A stretch of DNA of 64,000 nt from the NCBI GenBank assembly GCA_003249015.1, contig QBLS01000021.1:1-64000 (forward strand), written 5' to 3'. How positions within the stretch are numbered: position 1 is the stretch's first letter; every line of letters starts with the position of its first letter. The notes beneath the pieces were generated by a model, which saw only the letters and a program-made list of their open reading frames with translations, was not told the origin of the DNA and made no database searches. The DNA comes from Pseudanabaena sp. (GTDB lineage: Bacteria; Cyanobacteriota; Cyanobacteriia; Pseudanabaenales; Pseudanabaenaceae). Shown here piece by piece: positions 45,101-54,609 of the stretch. The translations under genes and the position numbers were made by a program.

Positions 45101-46424
45101 TATTGGCTTAGAAATCGCTAAATATTTACTAAGAGAATATCAAGCCCGTTTGCTCATAGTAGGAAGAACGCCTTTACCACCTAGAAACTCGTGGGCAGAG
45201 CATTTACAACAATCAAGCCATATCGCTAATAAAATTCTTGCTTATCAGACCCTTGAGCAAATGGATAACCAAAGCGATTGTAATATTATTTATCAGGCAG
45301 TTGATATTACTGATCTAGAAGCACTCCAATCCACAATCGCCCAAGCTCAAGTGCATTGGCAATCTGACCTAGATGGAATTATCCATTTAGCAGGACTTTA
45401 TCATGAAGCGGCTTTAGTCGATGAGACTCCAGATGCGATCGCCAAAATCTTAAGCCCTAAAATGGCTGGCACTTGGATATTAAATCAGCTGTTAGAAGAT
45501 AATCCCAATAGTATTTTTATTAGCTTCTCTTCCATTATTAGTTACTTTAGCGGATCAATGCTCGGAGCCTATGCGGCTGCCAATTCTTTTCTAGAAGGAT
45601 TTAACGACCACCTAAGACATCACCAGCGTTCTAGTTACTGTTTTGCTTGGAGTATGTGGGATGAGCTGGGAATGAGTCAAGGATATGCGCTGAAGGAACT
45701 TATTCGCGCTAAAGGTCGATATACTTTAACTCCACTACAGGGAATTCAATCTTTTATTAGTTGTTTACATCATGGGCAATCTCAAGCACTGATTGGTTTA
45801 GAACCGACTAACCCCATCATCCGTAAATGTTTACAGGAAGAGCCTTATAACCTATACGGATTAACTGCTTTTTTGCAAAGCCAAATTGAAATCGCTAATC
45901 AAGTATCTACATCTATTCTTAGCGATCGCCTAAATTCTTTGGCTATAGTTGATGCCTTTAATACTTTTAGTAAATGTAGATTTGTAGAGATTGATCAGAT
46001 CCCACTTACTAATACAGGAGAAATTGATCGTCAACAATTACTTGAGCAAGATAAATCATTTAACTCTAATCAAGCAGAAAGGATTTCGCCACGCAATGCC
46101 GCCGAGCGGCAAATTGCTAAAATCTGGCAGGATATTCTCAAAGTATCGCAAATCAGTATTAACGATAATTTCTTTGAGCTGGGAGGACAATCTCTATTGG
46201 CTACTCAAGTAACTTCACGGATTCGAGAGGTGTTTCGACTAGATTTAGAATTATCTGTTTTTTTTAAAGCGCCAACTATCGCAGGAGTTATCAACGCTCT
46301 AGATAGTCAAGCTCCCGCACCAAACTACATTCACAGAGTGGCAGAACTACGCGAAAAGATCAGCACAATGTCACCTACAGAAATTCAAGCTAGGCTGTAT
46401 AAGAATAAGAGTCCTATAAGTTAA
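42102..46424 (+). CDS. AerA-like loading protein: A (acyl/keto-acid ligase)-KR-ACP
   Basis: The 1440-residue protein has an AMP-ligase with LLTSGSTGIPK near residue 360, the unusual WMPLDHVGG, and NTGDLG, GRQKDVIIINGTNYY near 620. A ketoreductase starts near 985 (LLTGGLGGIGLE, later YAAAN), and the ACP serine is S1364 (GGQSL). There is no KS or C domain, so it is a starter module. The same order occurs in AerA of aeruginosin synthetases, which loads an aryl-pyruvate and reduces it to the alpha-hydroxy acid. A short adenylation C-terminal piece lies before the A core (about 20-110) and another after the KR (near 1300, IPLTNTGEIDR). The starter acid is not predictable here. Confidence 0.85.
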   Translation: MFDLKEKQPSTSLSIDQLRACLGAVETALMLEPTIRAAIVRLRQDRLVAYVVTASQLFDATEIHQHLQNIIPLEWTPHIFIPLVTLPFDLRGELDELALSNIPVIDHHLTTQWEDEIRQQPEVEKVAVVVSDRPNPTLHLHLSDLLPNWVNSSNTNTKNQIEPISDSLGISTEIKSDRLAISHGEPLQFAPDSPLTLTEALKQAASKHPDKGIIYIADDGTKTQQTYVELMFQAQSVMSGLRQLGLQPQDKVIFQLKNNSDFLAAFWGCILGGFIPVPLSVASNYQELNNNVKKLYYTWELLDRPIVLTSEHLVSDIKSIANFYSIDDMKISSIEALLEHPPDLSCHNSQPDDLAMLLLTSGSTGIPKAVMQNHSSIIAQAQTTIQMNGFSNQDIYLNWMPLDHVGGIIFAHCNAVYISCQQVHISTDFILNSPLRWLDLMSSYKATITWAPNFAYNLVNNCIHETDGTHQRDWNLSSMRYVLSAGEAIVPRVATQFLQLLKPYGIPETALHSAWGMAETCSGAFYSDRFLDASNSDDETFAEVGPPVPAFSVRIVNPKGELVCEGVIGLVQVRGAIVTVGYYRNPSANQEAFTADGWFNTGDLGMLRAGRLTITGRQKDVIIINGTNYYSHEIEAIVEDLKGVAPSYTAAVGVRDGYDTDRLVIFFSAIALNEIAIVKLIQSIRERILQSSGIYPDYVIPIESTKVPKTAIGKIQRSQLKQQFEAGEFNHIIKKFDILAANGNTIPDWFFSKVWYRQENICSIIPPITGIVLILLDRRGLGESIAHTLISEGQTCIRVAIGREFTKFSSQHYEIAPNNANHYLQLLDSIAKDNLTLTDILHLWTYDESNGSILSVEELERSQEYGLYSLLFLVQALVQMTDQAPIKLRVVSSNAQAVIDNEAIAYEKTPLLGITKAIPAELPWLNCQHIDLSHSGESLSNHTAFILQEFSTLSKETEISYRDGQRFVSRLARVDFSQLPKQEIPFKQGGTYLLTGGLGGIGLEIAKYLLREYQARLLIVGRTPLPPRNSWAEHLQQSSHIANKILAYQTLEQMDNQSDCNIIYQAVDITDLEALQSTIAQAQVHWQSDLDGIIHLAGLYHEAALVDETPDAIAKILSPKMAGTWILNQLLEDNPNSIFISFSSIISYFSGSMLGAYAAANSFLEGFNDHLRHHQRSSYCFAWSMWDELGMSQGYALKELIRAKGRYTLTPLQGIQSFISCLHHGQSQALIGLEPTNPIIRKCLQEEPYNLYGLTAFLQSQIEIANQVSTSILSDRLNSLAIVDAFNTFSKCRFVEIDQIPLTNTGEIDRQQLLEQDKSFNSNQAERISPRNAAERQIAKIWQDILKVSQISINDNFFELGGQSLLATQVTSRIREVFRLDLELSVFFKAPTIAGVINALDSQAPAPNYIHRVAELREKISTMSPTEIQARLYKNKSPIS

Positions 46425-46471
46425 GCGATCGTTTTACTGGACATAGGATCATCAACACATTTAAAAAATGT

Positions 46472-49400
46472 ATGAAAAACACAAATTTTTGGGAAATGTC
46501 TGACTCAAATCTAGATGAGGAAAAACTTTTAGATCTCTTACTAGCCGAGGAAGGAATCACAATGTCCTCTGCGGAAACGATTTCTCTGAGAACACAAGAC
46601 ATTAACAACAAAGAAAAAAATCCGATCCTGTCATTTGCACAGCAACGGATGTGGTTTTTTCATCAAATTGAGCCTGACAACCCTTTTTATAACAATTCCA
46701 TTGCTTTGAGTTTTAACGGGTTCCTTGATGTCACTAATTTAGAACTTAGCCTGACCGCTCTAGCCCAGCGTCATGAGACTCTACGCACAAATTTTAATGT
46801 GGTTGATGGACAGCCTGTGCAGATAATTGCCCCAACCCAAGCCATTAGTTTATCCTTAGTTAACTTGCAAGATTTGGCAGCAGATCGACAGTCCATCGAG
46901 GTTAAGCAATTAATTAAAGCTGAAGCTCAAATCCCCTTCAAATTTAGCACTGACGCTTTATGGCGCACCAAATTATTAAAGCTGAGTAAAAAATCTCATA
47001 TTTTAATTATTACAATTCATCACATCATTTCTGATGGCTGGTCGATGGGTGTGTTAGTTAATGACTTAACCAGCTTTTACCAAGCATTTTGTAATCAAAC
47101 TGCTCCTACATTACCTGTCTTAACAGTACAATATGGCGATTTTGCAGAATGGCAGCACCAATGGTTGCAAGGAGATCGCTTAGCATCACAACTAAATTAC
47201 TGGAAGCAGCAACTAGATGGGGCTTTACCGACTTTGGATTTGCCTAGCAATCACCCTCGTCCATCGACCCAGACCTATCGTGGTGCAGTGGCAACATTTC
47301 AATACGATCACCACTTAACGCAACAATTAGAAAAATTAAGTCAGAGATCGGGTGTAACCCTATTTATGACATTGCTTACTGCTTTTACGGTTCTTCTATA
47401 CCGCTACAGCGGACAGCAGGATCTCGTGATTGGGTCGCCAATTGCTAATCGCAATCGTGTCGAGATTGAGAACTTGATAGGTTTTTTTGCCAATACATTA
47501 CCCTTGAGAATCAAAGTTGAAAATAATCCCACCTTTGAGCAGTTACTCACTCAAGTTCAAGAAATCACATTAGATGCGTATTCCCATCAAGATTTACCCT
47601 TCGATTTCCTCGTTGAGGAGTTAAAGATCGAGCGACACTTGAGCCATAATCCCATCGTGCAAGTCATGTTTGCTTTACAAAACTCGCCACTTCCATCAAT
47701 TAAATTACCAAATCTAGAAGTATCCCAAATCGTTAGTTTTGATAGTGGATCGGCACGATTTGATCTGGAAATGCATCTATGGGAATCTCCAGAGGGGCTA
47801 AGAGGAGATGTCGTTTATAGCACAGATTTATTTGATTCTGATACAATTCAACGCCTGATCGGGCATTTCAAAACGTTACTAGGAGGAATAGTAAGTAATC
47901 CTCAGCGCCGAGTTGCAGAATTACCAATCCTCACGGCAGACGAGAGACAAAAAATCTTAATCGAATGGCAACAGACACAGACGGAATATCCCAGAGATAA
48001 AACTATTGCTCAATTATTTGAAGAACAGGTAGAGAAAAGTCCCAATGCGATCGCTGTTGTGTTTAGAGATCAACAACTCACATATCAAGAACTCAATCAA
48101 AAAGCCAATCAGTTAGCCCATCATTTACATACGTTAGGGGGCACTGCTAATCAGTTAGTAGGTATCTGTGTGGAACGCTCAATTGACATGCTAGTAAGTT
48201 TATTAGCGATTTTAAAAGTGGGAGGAGCTTATGTACCTCTAGATTCTAACTATCCTCAAGAACGTCTGGCATTTATAATTCAAGATTCTCAAATATCTAC
48301 ACTACTAACACAAGAGAACTTATCTACAATTCTGAAAGAAAAGCTTGCTAATACTTTGACCAATTTGATTTATGTAGATCGAGATTGGAAAACTTTCGAG
48401 CAATATACTTCAGACAATCTAAACACTTCATTATTGACTGTAAATAACTTAGCCTATGTTGAATATACTTCTGGATCTACAGGTATACCCAAAGGAGTTT
48501 GTGTTTCTCATCGTGGAGTCGTGCGATTAGTCAAAAACACAAACTACTTTAATTTCAATCCCGATCTTGTATTTCTCCAGTTAGCTCCTCTTTCTTTTGA
48601 TGCCTCGACCTTTGAAATCTGGGGGAGTCTACTCAATGGGGCTAGGTTAGCAATAATGCCACCACATATACCATCGCTTCAAGAGTTAGGGCAAGCAATT
48701 AGACAATATCAAGTTACAACATTATGGCTGACTTCGGGGTTGTTTAACCTGATGGTTGATGAGCGAATAGAAGATTTGCAGTCATTATGGCACTTGCTGG
48801 CTGGAGGAGATGCCTTATCTATACCGCATGTTCAGAAATTCCTTCAACAACTACCAAATTGTCAGCTAATTAACGGATATGGACCAACAGAAAATACTAC
48901 TTTCACTTGCTGTTATCCAATAACATCACAATCTCCTATCGAGAAATCTGTTCCTATAGGTCGTCCGATCGCCAATACAGTTGTGTATATTCTTGATAGT
49001 CATCTACAACCATTACCTATTGGAGTAACAGGGGAACTATATATTGGTGGTGACGGATTGGCTTTGGGCTATCTCAATAATCCCAAGTTAACGACAGAGA
49101 AATTTATTCCCAATCCCTTTACACCATTATCTATAGATCGACTCTATAAGACTGGTGACTTAGTGTGTTATTTAGAGGATGGCAATATTGAATTTTTGGG
49201 ACGAATGGACTTCCAAGTAAAAATTCGTGGTTTTCGGATTGAAATTAGTGAAATTGAATTAGCACTGTTGAAGCATCCTGATGTTCGCGAAGCTGTGGTA
49301 ATTGCCCTAGCAAGTCCGAATGGCAACAAACAATTGGTAGCCTATGTGATCGCTAAAAGAGATTTAGATACTAGTAAGTTGCGCTCTTTCCTAAATACTC

Positions 49401-49903
49401 GATTGCCTAACTACTCGATTCCTAATTTCTTTATATTTTTAGATAATCTACCTCTAACTCCGAATGGCAAAGTCGATCGCCGTGCCTTACCTACTCCTCA
49501 AGCCGATACTGGTGCTGATATTTTAGGAGAAAATTGGGAATCTGCTGCACCTACTAATGCTGACGAAACTTTAATTGCGAATATTTGGCTGCAAGTCCTT
49601 GGTTTAGAAAGAGTTGGTATCCACAGTAATTTCTTTGATATTGGTGGTAACTCTCTCTTAGTGATCCAAGTTCATAATCAATTGCAACAAATGTTGAATA
49701 GGGATATTTCGATAGTTGACCTATTTAGATATACGACGATTAAATCTCTTGCTGAATATCTTGCTATCAATAGAGCCAATCCCGATCATGATCAAAAATT
49801 GCCTGATCCATCTCGCGATCGCATGATTAATCGCACAGACAAACAAAAACAGGCTCTAAAGCTACAACAACAGCGTCAGCCGCAATCAAAGGAGAAAAGG
49901 TAA
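46472..49903 (+). CDS. NRPS module: C-A (Val predicted)-PCP
   Basis: C domain at about 50-480 has HHIISDG at 183-189. A domain at about 525-1010 has YTSGSTGIPKG. Its specificity residues, read by eye, give DAFWLGGTF, the common valine code. The PCP serine is S1061 (GGNSL). The N-terminus (LDEEKLLDLLLAEEGI) looks like a docking helix for the C-tail of the loading protein. The C-terminus is Lys/Gln-rich and basic, facing the acidic N-terminus of the next PKS. The ATG at 46496, with GGGAA before it, is an alternative start. The stop overlaps the next gene (TAATG). Confidence 0.9.
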   Translation: MKNTNFWEMSDSNLDEEKLLDLLLAEEGITMSSAETISLRTQDINNKEKNPILSFAQQRMWFFHQIEPDNPFYNNSIALSFNGFLDVTNLELSLTALAQRHETLRTNFNVVDGQPVQIIAPTQAISLSLVNLQDLAADRQSIEVKQLIKAEAQIPFKFSTDALWRTKLLKLSKKSHILIITIHHIISDGWSMGVLVNDLTSFYQAFCNQTAPTLPVLTVQYGDFAEWQHQWLQGDRLASQLNYWKQQLDGALPTLDLPSNHPRPSTQTYRGAVATFQYDHHLTQQLEKLSQRSGVTLFMTLLTAFTVLLYRYSGQQDLVIGSPIANRNRVEIENLIGFFANTLPLRIKVENNPTFEQLLTQVQEITLDAYSHQDLPFDFLVEELKIERHLSHNPIVQVMFALQNSPLPSIKLPNLEVSQIVSFDSGSARFDLEMHLWESPEGLRGDVVYSTDLFDSDTIQRLIGHFKTLLGGIVSNPQRRVAELPILTADERQKILIEWQQTQTEYPRDKTIAQLFEEQVEKSPNAIAVVFRDQQLTYQELNQKANQLAHHLHTLGGTANQLVGICVERSIDMLVSLLAILKVGGAYVPLDSNYPQERLAFIIQDSQISTLLTQENLSTILKEKLANTLTNLIYVDRDWKTFEQYTSDNLNTSLLTVNNLAYVEYTSGSTGIPKGVCVSHRGVVRLVKNTNYFNFNPDLVFLQLAPLSFDASTFEIWGSLLNGARLAIMPPHIPSLQELGQAIRQYQVTTLWLTSGLFNLMVDERIEDLQSLWHLLAGGDALSIPHVQKFLQQLPNCQLINGYGPTENTTFTCCYPITSQSPIEKSVPIGRPIANTVVYILDSHLQPLPIGVTGELYIGGDGLALGYLNNPKLTTEKFIPNPFTPLSIDRLYKTGDLVCYLEDGNIEFLGRMDFQVKIRGFRIEISEIELALLKHPDVREAVVIALASPNGNKQLVAYVIAKRDLDTSKLRSFLNTRLPNYSIPNFFIFLDNLPLTPNGKVDRRALPTPQADTGADILGENWESAAPTNADETLIANIWLQVLGLERVGIHSNFFDIGGNSLLVIQVHNQLQQMLNRDISIVDLFRYTTIKSLAEYLAINRANPDHDQKLPDPSRDRMINRTDKQKQALKLQQQRQPQSKEKR

Positions 49904-52900
49904 TGGATAATCTGGAAAAAGATTTAGAAGCTTATTTAGAGCCTTATGGTGATGGAGTTGAGCCAATCGCGATCATCGGAATGTCAGGAAAGTTCCCTAA
50001 AGCCAAGAATATCGACCAGTTCTGGCAAAACTTGCGAGATGGAGTGGAATCTATCTCTTTCTTTAACGAACAAGATTTGATTGCTGTCGATCCAAATCTA
50101 TTAGCTAATCCTGATTATGTAAGAGCTTTTGGGGCGCTAGCCGACATTGAGTGGTTTGATGCCAATTTCTTTGGGTTTAATGCTCGTGAAGCTGAAGTGA
50201 TGGACCCTCAACATCGGTTTTTTTTAGAGACAGCTTGGGAGGCGATTGAAAGTGCTGGTTATAATCCTGAAACATACAATGGTCAAATAGGTGTTTACGC
50301 TGGAGCTAGCGTAAACAGTTATTGGTTAAAAAACCTTGCCCTCAATCAAGAATTACCCCAATTAGTGAGCGATTTTCAAATACTTTTAGGAAATGACAAA
50401 GATTTTGTATCAACAAGGGTTTCTTACAAACTTAATCTTAAAGGTCCCAGTATTAATGTTAGTACGGCTTGTTCCACTTCCTTAGTTGCCGTTCAGATGG
50501 CTTGCCAGAGTTTACTAAATTACCAATGTGATATGGCTTTAGCAGGTGGCGTAGCAATTCGGACTCCTCAAAAACAAGGTCATTTATATCAAGAAGGAAT
50601 GATTCTTTCTCCAGATGGACATTGCCGCGCCTTTGATGCTCAAGCAAAAGGGACTGTCGGTGGTAGTGGTGTTGGTACTGTAGTTCTCAAAAGATTGCGT
50701 GATGCAATCATGGATAGAGACTTCATATATGCTCTGATTCGCGGCGCAGCAATTAATAATGATGGAGCTGCAAAAATCGGCTACACAGCTCCCAGTATTA
50801 ATGGACAGGCAGCCGTAATTACTGAGGCTCAATCCCTAGCTGGTATAGATCCTGACACAATTAGCTATATCGAAGCACATGGCACTGGTACGGAATTGGG
50901 CGACCCGATCGAAATTGCAGCTCTCAGTCAAGCTTTTCGCGCTAATAATGAACAGTCTCAAGGACAATTGCAGCCAGAAAAATTTTGTGCGATCGGTTCT
51001 TTAAAACCCAACGTCGGTCATTTGGATACTGCCGCAGGGATAGCAGGATTAATCAAAACTGCCTTAGCATTACATCATCAACAAATTCCTCCAAGCTTAA
51101 ACTTTGAGAAGCCCAATCCAAAAATTGATTTTGACAATAGCCCTTTCTTTGTCAATACAACTTTGCGAAATTGGGAAAGTAAGTATAGTCCCAGAAGAGC
51201 TGGAGTTAGTTCCTTCGGTATAGGTGGCACTAATGCCCATGTAGTCTTAGAAGAAGCGCCTCAAATATCTGATCTAGAACTATCCAGTGAGTCACGCCGT
51301 TTTCAATTATTACTTCTATCGGCTAAGACAAGTACGGCTCTGGATACAGCAACTATAAATTTAGCTCACCATTTACAGACATATCCCCAACAAAAATTAG
51401 CAGATATTGCCTACACTCTACAGATAGGAAGACAAAACTTTAAGCATCGACGAATGTTAGTTTGTGAGAATACCGCAGACGCGATCGCAGATTTGCAGGA
51501 TTCTCCTAAATTATTAAGTCAAAGTACGGAAAACATAAACACATCAGTTGTATTCATGTTTTCGGGACAGGGAACGCAATATGTCAACATGGGGAAGGAT
51601 TTGTACAAAAATGAAGCTATTTTTCGTGAATACCTCGATCTCTGTTGTGAGATTCTAAAGCCCATCTTGGGAAGCGATCTCAGACAAATTATTTACCCTG
51701 CTGCCGCACACCTAGAGTCATCAACTCATCAACTGCAACAGACTGCGCTCGCCCAACCAGCAATTTTTGCGATCGCCTATGCACTAGCGCAACAATGGAT
51801 CGCATGGGGAGTAAAACCTAAAGCCATGATTGGGCATAGCATTGGGGAGTACGTCGCAGCTTGTCTATCAGGTGTGATGACCTTAGAAGAAGCACTGAAA
51901 TTAGTAGCAATACGTGGGAAATTAATGCAGCAACTTCCCTCAGGTGCAATGTTAGCTATACCTCTGACGGAGCAAGAAATAGCACCCTTGCTAGGTTCAG
52001 ATTTATCCATCGCCGCCATTAATAGCAGTAACCTTTGTGTTGTGTCAGGTTCAATCGAAGCGATCGCGCAATTAGAACAAAGATTGGGATCACAAAAATT
52101 AGATTGTCGGCGATTACATACCTCACACGCTTTCCATTCGATCATGATGGAACCAATGCTGGCAGAGTTTCGATTGCACATCACGAAAGTGCGCTTAAAA
52201 TCCCCCCAGATCCCATATATATCTAATGTATCTGGGAACTGGATCACCGCTAGAGAAGCCTCCGATCCCGATTACTGGATAAGACATATCCGTCAGCCCG
52301 TTAATTTTGCAGCAGGTTTACAAATTCTATTAAAGGAACCACAACAGGTTTTATTAGAAATTGGTGCAGGTATAACCCTAAGTACTCTCGCAAAAAGGCA
52401 TGCCGACAAAAAGTTAGAGCAAGTCATTCTCACATCATTGCGGCATCCCCAAGAGAATCAGTCAGACCTCGCATTTTTGCTGTCAACTTTAGGTCAATTA
52501 TGGATGTCTGGGGTCAATATTGACTGGAATGCCTTCTACGCCAGCGAAAACCGTCGCCGCCTGCCATTACCAACTTATCCCTTTGAGCGGCAATATTATT
52601 GGATTGAGCCATCAAATTCTAGGCTTACGCAGCAATTACCCAAGACTAAAGTCTCTTGTAAAAAAGATTTAGCAGATTGGTTTTATATACCCTCATGGAA
52701 GCGATCACCTATCAGTTTCTATCAAGCAAAGAATACCTTGACTGACAAGCATTGTTTGATATTTGGCGATCGCAAAGGATTCACTTCCAGATTAATAACT
52801 CATTTACGGACGTTATATCAAAATGTCATATGCGTGAAAATCGGAGAACAATTCAGTAAAGTAGATGACTTTAACTATATTTTAAATCCAAATAGCTCTG

Positions 52901-54609
52901 AAGATTACCATCTTTTACTCGCCGATCTCCCTAATTTTCATGTCATACCCCATGACATTCTCCATCTATGGACGCTTGATAGTAGCGATTGTCTAGGCGA
53001 TTCAAATAATTTAGAACAGATCGAAGAATATCAAATCAAGGGATTTTATAGTCTCGTCTTTTTGGCACAAGCCTTGGGTAAGCGAAATCCAAATCATCAA
53101 TTACGTCTATTTGCCATTTCTAATAACATGCAAAATGTTACTGATGAAACGCAGCAATATCCAGAAAAATCAACAATTTTAGGAGCATTAAAAGTCATTC
53201 CCAAAGAGTATCCTCAAATCTCTTGTAGCAGCATTGATGTTTTATTACCTCTACCAGAAACTAAACAAGAGCAGAAACTAATCAATCAATTAGTTGAAGA
53301 GCTGACCAATATATCTCAAGATAATTCAAATAATGCTTCTAGTCTGCTAGTAATCGCCTATCGAGGCAACCATCGTTGGCAGCAAACCTATGAGCCAATT
53401 CACATTGAAGCTAATAATTCTGGTAAGTCCAAATTACGACCCGAAGGAGTCTACCTCATTACTGGAGGGCTAGGAGGGATTGGCTTAACTTTGGCGGAAT
53501 ATATCAGTAGAGTTTCTAAACCTAAGTTGATTTTGATCAGTCGTTCTGTATTTCCTAATCGCGATCGCTGGTCAAGTTGGTTAACAGAAAATCCTGAAGG
53601 CGATCGCACTAGTCAGACGATTCAACAACTACAGGCTTTGGAAAAACAAGGTGCAGAAATCTTAGTCGCCCAAGCAGATGTAGCTAATTTGGAGCAGATG
53701 CAAACTTTAGTTGCAAAAGCGATCGCCAAATTTGGAAAAATCAACGGCTTGATTCACTGTGCTGGTGTCCCTAGTGGTAGCATCATGCAGCAAAGAACAA
53801 AATCAGAGTTAGCACAAGTATTAGCTCCCAAAGTAGCAGGAACCTTAGTTCTCCATCAAATCTTCCGAGAGACATCTTTAGATTTTGTAGTTCTTTGCTC
53901 GTCTTTATCAGCAATTTTCGGAGTGTTTGCTCAAGTAGATTATTGTGCTGCTAATATCTACTTAGATGCTTTTGCTCAGGCTGCTACTTTGGAATGGTCT
54001 AATCCTGTAATTAGTATTAATTGGGATACTTGGCAGCAAGTAGGAATGGCTGTAGACGCTCAGATACCAAAGGATTTGCAAGATAGTTATCAAGAAGTAT
54101 TGCGCTATGGACTCATGCCCGATCAAGGAATGGAAGTATTTAATCGTCTCCTTGGGACTAATTTATCTCAAGTTCTAGTGTCAACTCGTGATTTGTATAG
54201 CCGCATCACTCAATTTTCTCCATTAGAGCTTTCTCCACAAGTTTATATATCTCCACCGTCAGAGCTAGCAAAATCTAGTCATGCTCGACCTCATCTCCGT
54301 ACAACTTATGCTGTTCCCAATAATAAAATAGAGCAGAGTCTAGCGGAAATCTGGCAACAGCTACTTGGCATAGAACCAATTGGCATACATGACAATTTCT
54401 TTGAGCTAGGAGGACATTCCTTATTAGGAACTCAATTAATATCGCGAATTCGACAATCTTTACAAATAGAGATGCCGCTTAGCTATTTATTTGCCGAGCC
54501 GACAATAGCTAAATTGGCTGACTATATAAAAGATAGCCATGCAAAGCCACAAGTTTCAATATCTGATGCCAACTTATCTACCAGCGATCGCGAAGAGGGC
54601 GAAATATGA
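49903..54609 (+). CDS. Type I PKS: KS-AT(malonyl)-KR-ACP
   Basis: The 1568-residue protein has KS Cys190 (STACSTS) with EAHGTGT and NVGHL. The AT has GHSIG and HAFH (malonyl type), the KR has GGLGGIG and YCAAN, and the ACP serine is S1506 (GGHSL). No DH, ER or methyltransferase is present, so it inserts one malonate as a beta-hydroxy (statine-like) unit after valine. It starts with AAGGAG upstream and a one-base overlap with the NRPS gene before it. The tail REEGEI is acidic and matches the TubC domain of the next protein, whose gene overlaps by ATGA. Confidence 0.93.
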   Translation: MDNLEKDLEAYLEPYGDGVEPIAIIGMSGKFPKAKNIDQFWQNLRDGVESISFFNEQDLIAVDPNLLANPDYVRAFGALADIEWFDANFFGFNAREAEVMDPQHRFFLETAWEAIESAGYNPETYNGQIGVYAGASVNSYWLKNLALNQELPQLVSDFQILLGNDKDFVSTRVSYKLNLKGPSINVSTACSTSLVAVQMACQSLLNYQCDMALAGGVAIRTPQKQGHLYQEGMILSPDGHCRAFDAQAKGTVGGSGVGTVVLKRLRDAIMDRDFIYALIRGAAINNDGAAKIGYTAPSINGQAAVITEAQSLAGIDPDTISYIEAHGTGTELGDPIEIAALSQAFRANNEQSQGQLQPEKFCAIGSLKPNVGHLDTAAGIAGLIKTALALHHQQIPPSLNFEKPNPKIDFDNSPFFVNTTLRNWESKYSPRRAGVSSFGIGGTNAHVVLEEAPQISDLELSSESRRFQLLLLSAKTSTALDTATINLAHHLQTYPQQKLADIAYTLQIGRQNFKHRRMLVCENTADAIADLQDSPKLLSQSTENINTSVVFMFSGQGTQYVNMGKDLYKNEAIFREYLDLCCEILKPILGSDLRQIIYPAAAHLESSTHQLQQTALAQPAIFAIAYALAQQWIAWGVKPKAMIGHSIGEYVAACLSGVMTLEEALKLVAIRGKLMQQLPSGAMLAIPLTEQEIAPLLGSDLSIAAINSSNLCVVSGSIEAIAQLEQRLGSQKLDCRRLHTSHAFHSIMMEPMLAEFRLHITKVRLKSPQIPYISNVSGNWITAREASDPDYWIRHIRQPVNFAAGLQILLKEPQQVLLEIGAGITLSTLAKRHADKKLEQVILTSLRHPQENQSDLAFLLSTLGQLWMSGVNIDWNAFYASENRRRLPLPTYPFERQYYWIEPSNSRLTQQLPKTKVSCKKDLADWFYIPSWKRSPISFYQAKNTLTDKHCLIFGDRKGFTSRLITHLRTLYQNVICVKIGEQFSKVDDFNYILNPNSSEDYHLLLADLPNFHVIPHDILHLWTLDSSDCLGDSNNLEQIEEYQIKGFYSLVFLAQALGKRNPNHQLRLFAISNNMQNVTDETQQYPEKSTILGALKVIPKEYPQISCSSIDVLLPLPETKQEQKLINQLVEELTNISQDNSNNASSLLVIAYRGNHRWQQTYEPIHIEANNSGKSKLRPEGVYLITGGLGGIGLTLAEYISRVSKPKLILISRSVFPNRDRWSSWLTENPEGDRTSQTIQQLQALEKQGAEILVAQADVANLEQMQTLVAKAIAKFGKINGLIHCAGVPSGSIMQQRTKSELAQVLAPKVAGTLVLHQIFRETSLDFVVLCSSLSAIFGVFAQVDYCAANIYLDAFAQAATLEWSNPVISINWDTWQQVGMAVDAQIPKDLQDSYQEVLRYGLMPDQGMEVFNRLLGTNLSQVLVSTRDLYSRITQFSPLELSPQVYISPPSELAKSSHARPHLRTTYAVPNNKIEQSLAEIWQQLLGIEPIGIHDNFFELGGHSLLGTQLISRIRQSLQIEMPLSYLFAEPTIAKLADYIKDSHAKPQVSISDANLSTSDREEGEI

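Noticed and set aside
51777-52247. Open frame of 156 codons on the minus strand
   Set aside because: Antisense to the AT domain of a PKS gene; a shadow of the GC-biased coding pattern.
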